A stretch of 64,000 bases of DNA from an alpha proteobacterium HIMB5. GTDB lineage: Bacteria; Pseudomonadota; Alphaproteobacteria; Pelagibacterales; Pelagibacteraceae. Both the position numbers and the translations under genes were made by a program. Shown here one piece after another: positions 43,565 through 51,950 of this stretch. The notes beneath the pieces were generated by a model. The model was not told the DNA's origin. It saw only the letters and a program-made list of their open reading frames with translations, and ran no database searches. The first letter of the stretch is position 1. Each line of letters starts with the position of its first letter. Where the stretch lies: the NCBI GenBank assembly GCA_000299095.1, contig CP003809.1:310001-374000 (forward strand). The letters are read 5' to 3'.

Positions 43565-44370
43565 TGAATAAAGTAGAAAAAATTAATTATAAACTATATT
43601 CAAGTTTTTTAAGCAAATTAGCTAAAGAATTAACTAATTTCTATTATTCAAAATTAAATAAAACTTTTAAAATTTCAAACAAGTTAAAAGGAAAAGGTTA
43701 TGATCCCGTAACAACTTCAGATAAAGCATTTGAAAAATTTATAAGATCAAAAATTAACAAAAAATTTCCAGATCATCAAATTATAGGAGAAGAGTTTGGA
43801 TTAAAAAAATCTAAAAGTGATTTCTCATGGGTGATTGATCCAATAGATGGTACTAGATCATATGTAATTGGTAACCCAACTTGGAGTAATTTAATTTCAT
43901 TAAATTATAAAGGTCAACCAATGGTTGGTTTAGCAAATTTTCCAATTTTAAAAAAATTTTATTTTAATGCTTCGGATAAAATTTCTTATGTTGTGGAAAA
44001 TGGAAAAAAAAGAAAACTAATAGTAAATTACTCAGCAAAAATGAATAACGTTAAGGTCTCAGCTGCTTTTCATAATTATTTAACCCCAAATAAATTAAAA
44101 AAAATTCCAAAAATATTAAAACTTATGCAATTTCCATGTGCTGATGCATTAAGTTATTCTCATTTTGCTGATGGAAAACTTGATATAGTTGCACAATGTT
44201 CAAATAAAATTTGGGATATCCACCCATTAATTCCTATTATTAAAGCAGCTGGTGGAATTGTTACAACATGGAAAAATGAAGATCCATCAAAAGCTGGTCA
44301 TATACTTTGTTCAGCTAATAGAAAATTACACAATAATTTTTTAAAACTATTAAAACCTGTTGCTGAATAA
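43564..44370 (+). CDS. hisN: Inositol-monophosphatase-family histidinol phosphatase HisN
   Basis: A 268-residue lithium-sensitive phosphatase fold. The metal-binding motifs are GEEFG, DPIDGTRSYVIG and WDIHPLIPIIKAAGG. The TRSYV..P.W pattern near the DPIDGT motif fits the HisN group, the histidinol-phosphate phosphatase of alphaproteobacteria. A general IMPase/CysQ role cannot be excluded. It converges with the SMR gene with no spacer bases. Confidence 0.83.
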   Translation: MNKVEKINYKLYSSFLSKLAKELTNFYYSKLNKTFKISNKLKGKGYDPVTTSDKAFEKFIRSKINKKFPDHQIIGEEFGLKKSKSDFSWVIDPIDGTRSYVIGNPTWSNLISLNYKGQPMVGLANFPILKKFYFNASDKISYVVENGKKRKLIVNYSAKMNNVKVSAAFHNYLTPNKLKKIPKILKLMQFPCADALSYSHFADGKLDIVAQCSNKIWDIHPLIPIIKAAGGIVTTWKNEDPSKAGHILCSANRKLHNNFLKLLKPVAE

Positions 44371-44706
44371 TTAGTTTAGTTTTCCTAAATAATTCACCAT
44401 TACAACACCAATTATAATTAGAATGATACCAATGGTGCCGTATAAATTAGGAACTTGATTTAACTTAAGTACTGCAAATAAAACAACGCCTGTTACTGTT
44501 AATCCGCTATAGGTTGCATAAGCAAAACCAACTGGTAGAGCTGACATTGCTTTAGCTATTGAAAACATAGTAACGCACATAAATAGAATACATAATATTG
44601 AAGGTGTTAATTTTGTAAAACCCTCTGAAATTTTAGCAAAACTATTGGAAGCTATACCAAAAATTATACCATTAACTAAAAATAAATATCCTAAAAGAGG
44701 TTTCAT
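44371..44706 (-). CDS. Small multidrug resistance (SMR/EmrE)-like protein
   Basis: Four hydrophobic segments in 111 residues from ATG 44706; a TTG at 44715 would add three residues. KISEGFTKLTPS and PVGFAYATYSGLTV align without gaps to EmrE (KFSEGFTRLWPS, PTGIAYAIWSGVGI). In that alignment EmrE Glu14, the proton/drug-coupling residue of the family, falls on Gly17, and Trp63 falls on Tyr. So it is an SMR homolog unlikely to work as a classical proton-coupled exporter. Confidence 0.85.
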   Translation of the reverse strand: MKPLLGYLFLVNGIIFGIASNSFAKISEGFTKLTPSILCILFMCVTMFSIAKAMSALPVGFAYATYSGLTVTGVVLFAVLKLNQVPNLYGTIGIILIIIGVVMVNYLGKLN

Positions 44707-44756
44707 ACTTAACAATAAAGAATTTTAAAGAATTAATCGAATGAAAAATTTAGTTA

Positions 44757-45311
44757 TTATTTCATAATTAAATACTCAAAGTTTTGAGTATCTTCATTAA
44801 TTTGCAAAAGTTTAGCACCATTTCTTGAATGAAATTTTGTTGCCATTTCTGTAAGGGGAGAGAGTGTTACCAATCGATTTAAATGATTAGATTTTTTTAT
44901 TTTTTTAAATACTTCTTTTACAATTAATTTTCCACCACCTTTCTTTTTAGACCAAACAGTATAAGCAATAGCTATTTGACCAACTTTTTGATCTCTCATC
45001 GCGCTTTGTAAAAAAGCATCATGACTTAGTTTATCTAATTCCTCCACTGATTTTGGAATTTCATTTGTATATGCAAAACACATTACAGCATGTATTTCAC
45101 CTTTATATTTAACGCCAAATATTTTACGTCCAAAACTTGATCTAAAATTATTGTCCAATTCAGGTCTTATAGGATCTTCAGACGTATCACACTCATTTAA
45201 TTCAATTAACTCAGCTCCCTTAACCCAATCAAAAAAGTTTGTAACTTTATCTTTTAAAATTTGTTGTTTCCTTATTATATTTGCTTTTATTTTATTAATC
45301 TCTTTAACCAT
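44757..45311 (-). CDS. Putative GNAT-type acetyltransferase (phage-like)
   Basis: A 184-residue protein. The C-terminal part has WSKKKGGGKLIVKEVFKKI, which looks like a GNAT acetyl-CoA loop (R/Q-x-x-G-x-G/A), then RLVTLSPLTEMATKFHSRNGAKLL, a pattern I associate with acetyltransferase-like proteins of marine phages. The N-terminal 60 residues are charged and unassigned. The function is unknown and the family call is moderate. Confidence 0.6.
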   Translation of the reverse strand: MVKEINKIKANIIRKQQILKDKVTNFFDWVKGAELIELNECDTSEDPIRPELDNNFRSSFGRKIFGVKYKGEIHAVMCFAYTNEIPKSVEELDKLSHDAFLQSAMRDQKVGQIAIAYTVWSKKKGGGKLIVKEVFKKIKKSNHLNRLVTLSPLTEMATKFHSRNGAKLLQINEDTQNFEYLIMK

Positions 45312-45330
45312 TGATCTTTTTTTTTATCTT

Positions 45331-45555
45331 TTAATTATTGGTGATCTTATCTACAAATTTTTGAACTAATGGAGCCACTATTGTTGTTGCTATCATTGCC
45401 ACAGGAAGACTTATAGACCAAGCTTTAAAAAATCTATTAAAATATAATTCATCATAACCTGTGTTAATATATGTTATAATTAACGTCATCATCAAACTCA
45501 TTCCAAAGCCCATTAAAAAGATAAATAAAAATTTTGAAAATTTCTTAGAAATCAT
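45331..45555 (-). CDS. DUF2798-like small membrane protein
   Basis: A 74-residue protein with two transmembrane helices (about residues 8-30 and 44-66). The layout, FSKFLFIFLMGFGMSLMMT in the first helix and a FFKAWSISLPVAMI second helix, matches the DUF2798 family. Function is unknown. It sits 19 bp upstream of the GNAT-like gene in a minus-strand row of small genes. Confidence 0.7.
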   Translation of the reverse strand: MISKKFSKFLFIFLMGFGMSLMMTLIITYINTGYDELYFNRFFKAWSISLPVAMIATTIVAPLVQKFVDKITNN

Positions 45556-45595
45556 TTTAATTTAAATAAAAGAAAGTAAGTTTTATTATTATTTA

Positions 45596-45913
45596 TCAAG
45601 AAAGCTTAGTTGCACCAGTTTCTAAAGAAATAATTTTTCCATTTTTATATTTATAAACTGCCATCACAGCTTCTTTGTTCCCATCATTAAAAGTCACAAA
45701 TGAGTGATGAACACCAACTTCATCGTTTTCATAGACAATTCTATCTTTCTCTTGATTAATATCACCACTCATTGCCCACTTAATCACATCATTTTTACTT
45801 AAAGTATTACCTGACTTATGCATTGTGAATTTAAAATCATCATGCAAAAGTTCATTCATAGTTGTTTCATCTTTATTCTTTATTGCATTGATATATTTTT
45901 CTAATACCAACAT
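45596..45913 (-). CDS. SnoaL-like/NTF2-fold protein
   Basis: A 105-residue protein with the NTF2-fold pattern of SnoaL-like proteins: YINAIKNKDETTMNELLHDDFKFTMH at the N-terminus and the VYKYKNGKIISLETGATKL ending. Such proteins act as small isomerases or ligand binders. There are no catalytic residues that would fix a reaction. A short purine-rich AAAAGGAG site precedes the start. Confidence 0.7.
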   Translation of the reverse strand: MLVLEKYINAIKNKDETTMNELLHDDFKFTMHKSGNTLSKNDVIKWAMSGDINQEKDRIVYENDEVGVHHSFVTFNDGNKEAVMAVYKYKNGKIISLETGATKLS

Positions 45914-45923
45914 TTTTCTCCTT

Positions 45924-46346
45924 TTAGTAAGTTATATAAATTTTATCTGCAAATCCGTAGCACATTAGTGCACTTAGAATTGTTAAAATTAATGGAGCGT
46001 AAATTCCTTCATCAGAAGTCTTATCGGTATGTCCTAATTTATTAATTTTGTTTGTATAAAAACCAACAATAAATGCAGAAAGGTTTTGTAAGAATATTAC
46101 ATTAAAAAAAGCCCAAGTGTCATCCAAACCATTAGGTCTAATAAAACCAACGTATATTGCCATAGCAGTTGATCCTAAAAAAATAGAACCAAAAAATCTT
46201 GTCATTATGGCTCCAGTATCATCCATTCCGTATTGTGCTAAAAATGATTTAGTTTGAAAGACACATCTAAATCCATAATAAGCAAATCCAATAAAATGAA
46301 TTATAAAGATTGCAAAGAAAACTATTCCATTAAATTTTTCAAACAT
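45924..46346 (-). CDS. Hypothetical four-helix membrane protein
   Basis: A 140-residue protein that I do not recognise. Four hydrophobic segments are visible (about 8-28, 48-68, 78-98, 118-138). There are conserved-looking YGFRC and GFIRPNGLDDTW loops. Its start lies 17 bp below the secreted-protein gene, and the SnoaL-like gene starts 10 bp after its stop, suggesting an operon. Location is the inner membrane. Confidence 0.65.
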   Translation of the reverse strand: MFEKFNGIVFFAIFIIHFIGFAYYGFRCVFQTKSFLAQYGMDDTGAIMTRFFGSIFLGSTAMAIYVGFIRPNGLDDTWAFFNVIFLQNLSAFIVGFYTNKINKLGHTDKTSDEGIYAPLILTILSALMCYGFADKIYITY

Positions 46347-46363
46347 ATTATTCCTTTCTTAAT

Positions 46364-46735
46364 TTAATAAACTCCAGAGTTTACTATTTTTAATATTTCT
46401 TCTTTTGAATTTGAAATTGTTTTATAGATAAAATCATCACATTTTTTAACTTTATCACCATCATAGGGTTGCCCATATAATTCATCTACTATAGCTAATA
46501 GATCTTTATTTAACTTATCTTCATTAAGCCCTGTTTTTAACAAATGAGAATTAAGAAACTTTTTAGCAGCTATTGAATGAACTATTTTATCTAATTCTAA
46601 TTGACCTTGTGGTATCATGCTATAAGCGTAATAAATTCCAGTGCAATTTACTAATTGTTTTTGCTCCTTCGTTTCTGCCACTGAGCAAAATGGATAAATT
46701 AAGAATGATAAAATAATTAAAATATATTTTTTCAT
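46364..46735 (-). CDS. Hypothetical secreted protein
   Basis: A 123-residue protein with a Sec signal peptide (residues 1-20; MKKYILIILSFLIYPF then CSVAETK). If cleaved after VAE or VA the mature part of about 100 residues is helical and contains two cysteines (VNCTG, KKCDD), possibly forming a disulfide in the periplasm. No domain is recognised. It is the most upstream member of the minus-strand row ending with the GNAT-like gene. Confidence 0.65.
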   Translation of the reverse strand: MKKYILIILSFLIYPFCSVAETKEQKQLVNCTGIYYAYSMIPQGQLELDKIVHSIAAKKFLNSHLLKTGLNEDKLNKDLLAIVDELYGQPYDGDKVKKCDDFIYKTISNSKEEILKIVNSGVY

Positions 46736-46802
46736 AAGATCCTTACACTAATTAATATAAATTTATAAATGTATCTGTTTTATTACAATTCTGCTATGTG
46801 AT

Positions 46803-47804
46803 TTATAGCCAACTAGGAAAAGGTAAGTTTTTTGACTTTAAAAACTCTTTATTAAACATCTTTGAGTTGTATTTATCTGATTTATCGCAAAGTATAGTTA
46901 CAATTGTTTTTCCTGGTCCCAATTCTTTTCCAAGTCTAATTGCACCAGCAATATTTATTCCACAACTTGTTCCTAAACTTAAACCCTCATTCTGAATTAG
47001 ATCATATAAAATTGGTAAAGCTTCAGTATCTTCAATTGAATAAGCATCATCTATTTTTGCATTTTCAAAGTTTTTTGTAACTCTGCTTGATCCTATACCT
47101 TCTGTAATTGACCCACCTTCAGATTTTAGTTCACCATTCTTTATGTAATTATAAAGAGCAGAACCTTTTGGATCTGATAAATAAATTTTGATATCTTTAT
47201 TTTTTTCTTTGAGTGCGTTACTTACTCCAGAAATTGTTCCACCAGTACCTGAAGAACAAACAAATCCATCTATCTTACCATCCAGTTGTTCCCAAATTTC
47301 TCTTCCAGTTCCTTCGTAGTGACCTTTAGCATTTGCTGTATTATCAAATTGATTTGCCCAAACTACTCCGTTGTTATTAGTTGGTCTTAATTCATCAGCA
47401 AGCCTTCCAGCAATTTTCACAAAATTATTTTCATCTTTGTATGGTTTTGGTTTAACCAATCTAAGTTCAGCACCCAAATTTCTTAAAGTATCTTTCTTTT
47501 CCTGTGTTTGGTTATCATTCATCACAATAATTGTTTTATATCCTAATGAATTTCCTAGAAGTCCTAAACCAATTCCAGTATTACCAGCTGTACCTTCAAC
47601 AACAGTACCACCTTTAGAAATTAATTTTTTTTCCTGAGCATCTTTTAACAAAGCAAGTGCTGCTCTATCTTTGACTGACCCCCCAGGATTTAAAAATTCA
47701 GCTTTACCATAAATATTACAACCTGTAATTTCTGATGCAGCTTTTAATTTGATTAATGGGGTGTTTCCAATTGAGTCTATGAAATTGTTTTTTATATTAC
47801 TCAT
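46803..47804 (-). CDS. cysK: Cysteine synthase (O-acetylserine sulfhydrylase)
   Basis: A 333-residue fold-type II PLP enzyme. The PLP lysine is in NPGGSVKDRAAL, the phosphate loop is GTAGNTGIG (EGTAGNTG), and SSGTGGTISG follows. It makes cysteine from O-acetylserine and sulfide. The gene overlaps cysE by four bases, giving a two-gene cysteine operon. The DSKGSALY-type region and length favour CysK-type over CBS, as there is no heme or CBS domain. Confidence 0.93.
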   Translation of the reverse strand: MSNIKNNFIDSIGNTPLIKLKAASEITGCNIYGKAEFLNPGGSVKDRAALALLKDAQEKKLISKGGTVVEGTAGNTGIGLGLLGNSLGYKTIIVMNDNQTQEKKDTLRNLGAELRLVKPKPYKDENNFVKIAGRLADELRPTNNNGVVWANQFDNTANAKGHYEGTGREIWEQLDGKIDGFVCSSGTGGTISGVSNALKEKNKDIKIYLSDPKGSALYNYIKNGELKSEGGSITEGIGSSRVTKNFENAKIDDAYSIEDTEALPILYDLIQNEGLSLGTSCGINIAGAIRLGKELGPGKTIVTILCDKSDKYNSKMFNKEFLKSKNLPFPSWL

Positions 47805-48370
47805 TTTTTATCTTCATCAGTTACAGCATAAGGTTTGAAACCTTTTGTTGCATCACCAACTTTAGTTGCAGGTATACCAGCCATAATAGATTTTTCTGGC
47901 ACATCTTTTGTTACAACTGCATTAGAACCAATTAGAGAATTTTTTCCAATTATAATTGGACCCAAAACTTGAGCACCTGACCCAACTACAACATTATCTT
48001 CTAATGTAGGATGTCTTTTTGTATTTCTTTGGTCATTAGAATTTATACTTGGAGCAACACCTCCCAAAGTAACATTATGATAAATAGTTACATTATTTCC
48101 AATTTTAGAAGTTTCTCCAATAACAACTCCCATACCATGATCTATAAATAAATTTTTTCCAATATCTGCCCCAGGATGAATTTCTATACCAGTTAAGAAT
48201 CTTGAAAATTGAGAAAATATTCTAGCTATTAAATCAAATTTTGCTTGATAGAAAAAATTTGCAATTCTGTGAAAAAAAACTGCTTTAACACCTGGATAAG
48301 TAAAAATTAAACTTATTTTTGACTTAGCAGCAGGATCTCTATCAATTATTGATTGTAAGTAATCATTCAT
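47801..48370 (-). CDS. cysE: Serine O-acetyltransferase CysE
   Basis: A 189-residue short-form CysE. The left-handed beta-helix hexapeptide repeats run from about residue 60 to 165, with HPGADIG, DHGMGVVIGET, YHNVTLGG and KRHPTLEDNVVVG. It acetylates serine for CysK, and the close overlap suits the cysteine synthase complex. The start lies at 48370, within about 10 bp of a palindromic site, so its leader is short. Confidence 0.94.
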   Translation of the reverse strand: MNDYLQSIIDRDPAAKSKISLIFTYPGVKAVFFHRIANFFYQAKFDLIARIFSQFSRFLTGIEIHPGADIGKNLFIDHGMGVVIGETSKIGNNVTIYHNVTLGGVAPSINSNDQRNTKRHPTLEDNVVVGSGAQVLGPIIIGKNSLIGSNAVVTKDVPEKSIMAGIPATKVGDATKGFKPYAVTDEDKK

Positions 48371-48380
48371 AACAATTTTG

Positions 48381-48415
48381 TCCGGTTGATATCAATCGGA
48401 AGATGCATATATAAT
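48381..48415 (+). promoter_or_regulatory. Promoter with overlapping near-palindromic operator (cysE/VOC divergent region)
   Basis: Bases 48381-48400 form a 20-bp near-perfect palindrome, TCCG-g-TTGATATCAA-t-CGGA, symmetric except one pair. Its central TTGATA (48386-48391) can act as a -35 box, with TATAAT at 48410-48415 after 18 bp, pointing toward the VOC gene at 48444. A regulator bound to the palindrome would block this promoter and affect divergent cysE. The regulator is unknown. Confidence 0.6.
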
Positions 48416-48443
48416 GACTAATTAAGTAATTAAAAGACATATT

Positions 48444-48854
48444 ATGTACAAAAACACAAACTGCTTTCATCTAGCAATCCCATGTGGAGATTTAGAAAAA
48501 GCTAAAAAATTTTATAGCGAGTCTTTAGGTTGTAGACTTGATAATGCAGATCAAGAATGGGCTGATGTAGATTTTTGGGGCAATGAATTAACTCTTCATG
48601 CAAGTGAACATAAGTTAGACAATGAGAGGCATGATGTAGATATGGGTAATGTGTCAGTTCCACACTTCGGGGTACATTTATCTAGAAAAGATTTTGATGC
48701 TTTAAAGGCAAGATTAAAAGAAAGAGGCGTTAAGTATTACGATGAACCTTATTTGAGATTTAAAGGAACTAAATACGAACAAGAAACTTTCTTTGTTAAA
48801 GACCCTAACGAAAATATTTTAGAGATCAAAACTCTTACGGCAAACCCAGAATAA
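48444..48854 (+). CDS. VOC/glyoxalase-superfamily protein
   Basis: A 136-residue vicinal-oxygen-chelate protein. It has the FHLAIPCGDLEKAKKFYSESLG start of the first beta-alpha-beta module and the VKDPNENILEIK ending with the metal Glu of the second; His in FHLAIP and in PHFGVHLS are further candidate ligands. It is a small-molecule lyase, dioxygenase or resistance protein of unknown substrate. Confidence 0.85.
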   Translation: MYKNTNCFHLAIPCGDLEKAKKFYSESLGCRLDNADQEWADVDFWGNELTLHASEHKLDNERHDVDMGNVSVPHFGVHLSRKDFDALKARLKERGVKYYDEPYLRFKGTKYEQETFFVKDPNENILEIKTLTANPE

Positions 48855-48919
48855 TTCACCTTTAAATTCATTTTTTTGATAGGATTGTGCAAGTTAGGAA
48901 AAGAGTTTAATAGAGCTTA

Positions 48920-49537
48920 ATGGAGTTTTTGTTATTAGGTTTTTTTACTAGTCTTAGTTTGATCTTAGCTATAGGACCTCAAAATGTTTTTGTAATTGAA
49001 CAAGGTTTAAAAAAACAATACGTTTTTTTAATTTGTTTAATCTGTTCGATATCTGATTGCATTTTAATTTTCGTTGGTATTTTTTTATTCCATTATTTTA
49101 GTCAATATTTTAATTCATTAATTGAATTACTATTCAACGTCTTACTTTTAATTTTTTTATTTCATTTTATTTACTCAAAGTTTAAGTCAAGAAATGAATA
49201 CGTAGATTTAAATGAGAATAAAAATACTATTCCTGTAATAAATATTATTTTAAAAACATTAGGTTTTACTTATTTAAATCCACATGTTTATTCAGATACC
49301 GTTTTTATTTTAGGAAATTTTTCAAAAAATTTTGATTTAACTCAAAAAATAATTTTTGGAGTAGGAGCTTCATTTGCATCGTTTTCATTTTTCTTTTTAT
49401 TAGGTTATGCATCAAATTATTTTTCAAAGCACTTAAACAGTAAAGAAATATGGAGAGTAATAAATTGGATAATTATTGGAATTATGAGTTTATTAACAAC
49501 TTATGTGATAAGAGAAATATATATTTCAATTATTTAA
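48920..49537 (+). CDS. LysE-family amino-acid exporter
   Basis: A 205-residue inner-membrane protein with six hydrophobic segments. The AIGPQNVFVIEQGLKKQY motif is diagnostic of the LysE/ArgO branch and TYLNPHVYSDTVFILG is the second family motif. It exports basic or other amino acids. It stands between the VOC gene and the asparaginase gene with 90 bp before the latter. Confidence 0.9.
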   Translation: MEFLLLGFFTSLSLILAIGPQNVFVIEQGLKKQYVFLICLICSISDCILIFVGIFLFHYFSQYFNSLIELLFNVLLLIFLFHFIYSKFKSRNEYVDLNENKNTIPVINIILKTLGFTYLNPHVYSDTVFILGNFSKNFDLTQKIIFGVGASFASFSFFFLLGYASNYFSKHLNSKEIWRVINWIIIGIMSLLTTYVIREIYISII

Positions 49538-49627
49538 GATACTTTAATCACCAAACTTCGTTATTCTAAATTGCACATAATGAACACTTGATGAATTTAT
49601 AAGATTTAATTTATGATATCTTAAATT

Positions 49628-50602
49628 ATGGTTAAAAAACTAGTTAATGTTACACGTAACGGATCAATTGAAAGTGAACACTACGGTCATGGTGTAATTG
49701 TAGACTCATCTGGAAAAATTGTAAAAGAGTGGGGTGATAGTTTTCATCTTATATATCCAAGATCATCGTTAAAACCAATTCAGTCACTTAATCTTTATAA
49801 AGATGGATACATAGATAAAGCTAAATTGTCAGCCAAACAAATTGCATTTTCTACCTCTTCTCATTTTGCAGAAGAAATTCATCAAGAATTAATTTTAAAA
49901 TGGTTAAAAGAAATTAATTCTGATGAAAGTAAACTTGCATGTGGCGAAGATTGGCCTTGGCAATTACCTGAAAAATTTAAAGCTTATGATAAATATAAAA
50001 AAAGACGAAAAATTTTTCATAACTGCTCAGGAAAACATTGTGCTCATTTAGCAGTTTCCTTAGATAGAGATATACCCATTGAAAATTATAATTCGCCTGA
50101 CCACACCATACAGAAAGAACTTTTTTCAATGATAGAAGATTTAGCTGAATTTAAGATAGATAAAGTAGGAGTGGATGGGTGTACTCTTCCGAATCCATTA
50201 ATGCCTTTAAATAAATTTGCTCAATTACTTTCTAACTTTGCAGATTTTAAAAAACTTGGAGAGCTAAGTGGTATTGCTGAAACAATTTATAATTCATGTG
50301 TTAGTGAACCAGAATATGCTGGTGGAAAAGAAAGTGATAATTCAATTCTAACTAAGATATTAAATAAAAAAGCTTTTTTTAAAAATGGAGCAGAAGGTGT
50401 TTTTGCTGCAATTATCCCTGAACAAAAAATTTCTGCAGTTGTTAAAATAACTGATGGAAACTCCAGAGCATCATCAACTGCAATTGCAGGAATGGTATCT
50501 GAATTAAATCTTATAAATAAAGATGAACTAGAAAGTTTTTTGAATAAACCAGTTTATAATTCTACAGATCAAACTGTTGGAAGTATTTCGTGGTGTGGTT
50601 AG
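49628..50602 (+). CDS. L-asparaginase, Rhizobium etli ReAV type (PF06089)
   Basis: A 324-residue serine-hydrolase-like asparaginase unrelated to E. coli AnsA/B. Motifs of the PF06089 family are RNGSIESEHYGHGV, YPRSSLKPIQ, HNCSGKHCAHL, VDGCTLPNP and KITDGNSRASS. It would deamidate asparagine to aspartate and ammonia. It has no signal peptide and is thus cytoplasmic. The 3' end overlaps the convergent HpsN gene by four bases. Confidence 0.88.
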   Translation: MVKKLVNVTRNGSIESEHYGHGVIVDSSGKIVKEWGDSFHLIYPRSSLKPIQSLNLYKDGYIDKAKLSAKQIAFSTSSHFAEEIHQELILKWLKEINSDESKLACGEDWPWQLPEKFKAYDKYKKRRKIFHNCSGKHCAHLAVSLDRDIPIENYNSPDHTIQKELFSMIEDLAEFKIDKVGVDGCTLPNPLMPLNKFAQLLSNFADFKKLGELSGIAETIYNSCVSEPEYAGGKESDNSILTKILNKKAFFKNGAEGVFAAIIPEQKISAVVKITDGNSRASSTAIAGMVSELNLINKDELESFLNKPVYNSTDQTVGSISWCG

Positions 50603-51885
50603 TTTGAATAACCGTATTTCTTCAGTCTCACATCACCAGTTCTTGCATGCGCTTCCATACCTTCATATCTAGATATTCTTGCAGCAGCTGCACCAACTAA
50701 TTCAGTAGATTCTTTAGTCATTCTTTGGAAACTTAAAGTTTTAATAAATTTTCCAACAAATAATCCACCTGTGTATCTTCCTGCACCTTTAGTAGGAAGA
50801 ATGTGATTTGTGCCTGAACATTTATCACCATAAGCAACTGTAGTTTCTTCACCAACAAATAAAGATCCATAATTAGTCAATCTTTCATGGAACCATTTTA
50901 AGTTTTCTGTTTGCACTTCTAAGTGCTCTGGAGCATACTCATCACTTACTTTAACCATCTCTTCATTGGTATCACATAAGATTACTTCTCCATAATCTCT
51001 CCATGCAGCATCAGCATTTTGTCTTGGCACTTCTGGAAGTTCAGCAATTAATTCTGGAACTCTCTTCATTACTTTTTCTGCAAGCTCTTTACTTGTTGTG
51101 TATAACCAACAAGGAGAATTATATCCATGCTCTGCTTGACCAACTAAATCAACAGCAACAATTTCAGGATCTGCTTTTGCATCTGCTATAATTCCAATTT
51201 CAGTTGGACCAGCAAATAAATCTATACCAACTTTACCAAATAAAATTCTTTTTGCTTCAGCTACAAATTGATTACCAGGACCAACAATAATATCAGCTGG
51301 TGGATTGTTGAATAATCCATTAGTCATTGCAGCAATAGCTGGAACACCACCTAAATTTAAAATTACATCAGCGCCACATAGATCAGCTGTATAAACAATA
51401 GTAGGGTGAGCTCCCACACCTTCTTTTGGAGGACTACAAGCTATGATATTTTTTACACCAGCAACTTTTGCAGTTGTAACACTCATCACTGCTGATGCTA
51501 TGTGAGCGTATCTTCCACCAGGTATATAACAACCAGCTGTATTTACAGGAACTAATTTTTGACCAGCATACAATCCATCAGACAGCTCAACTTCAAAATC
51601 TTGCCCATAGTTTTTTAATTGTGCTTCTGCAAATTTTCTTACACGATCATAAGAAAATTGAATATCGTCTTTAGTTTTTTGATCTAAAGTTTTTTTTATT
51701 TCTTCAATTCTTTCTTTTGAAACAATAATTTCACCATCATACTTATCAAATTTCTTTGTAAGATCTATGCAGCCTTGTTCTTTGGTATTCTCTAAATCTT
51801 TTAAAAGATCTTGAACGATCCCAGTTGTTTTTGTGTCATCTGTTGATGATGTTTTTGGTGATTTTTTTAAATAAGTTATTGCCAT
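50599..51885 (-). CDS. hpsN: HpsN-like sulfopropanediol 3-dehydrogenase (HisD homolog)
   Basis: A 428-residue zinc dehydrogenase homologous to HisD. Several stretches follow HpsN rather than true histidinol dehydrogenase: GCYIPGGRYAHIASAVMS, WRDYGEVILCDT, TNHILPTKGAGRYTGGLFVGKFIKT. HpsN oxidises R-2,3-dihydroxypropane-1-sulfonate (DHPS) to R-sulfolactate with NAD. It is last in a minus-strand unit with a transporter, an Ldh/ComC-type dehydrogenase and Pta, with no histidine genes adjacent. A histidine role is unlikely but not excluded. Confidence 0.75.
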   Translation of the reverse strand: MAITYLKKSPKTSSTDDTKTTGIVQDLLKDLENTKEQGCIDLTKKFDKYDGEIIVSKERIEEIKKTLDQKTKDDIQFSYDRVRKFAEAQLKNYGQDFEVELSDGLYAGQKLVPVNTAGCYIPGGRYAHIASAVMSVTTAKVAGVKNIIACSPPKEGVGAHPTIVYTADLCGADVILNLGGVPAIAAMTNGLFNNPPADIIVGPGNQFVAEAKRILFGKVGIDLFAGPTEIGIIADAKADPEIVAVDLVGQAEHGYNSPCWLYTTSKELAEKVMKRVPELIAELPEVPRQNADAAWRDYGEVILCDTNEEMVKVSDEYAPEHLEVQTENLKWFHERLTNYGSLFVGEETTVAYGDKCSGTNHILPTKGAGRYTGGLFVGKFIKTLSFQRMTKESTELVGAAAARISRYEGMEAHARTGDVRLKKYGYSN

Positions 51886-51950
51886 TATTGTTCCTTTAAA
51901 TTTTTAATAGAAGTGTTTTAGACAAATTAATTTATATTTCAATGAAACTT

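Noticed and set aside
49532..49626. 10-bp inverted repeat ATTTAAGATA / TATCTTAAAT flanking the lysE-asparaginase spacer
   Set aside because: Arms are 75 bp apart and AT-rich; chance is a fair explanation, with no further support.
50599..51885. Histidinol dehydrogenase of histidine biosynthesis
   Set aside because: HpsN-specific stretches (RYAHIASAVMS, WRDYGEV, ARYTGGL-type loop) and the sulfonate operon context argue against it, though not decisively.
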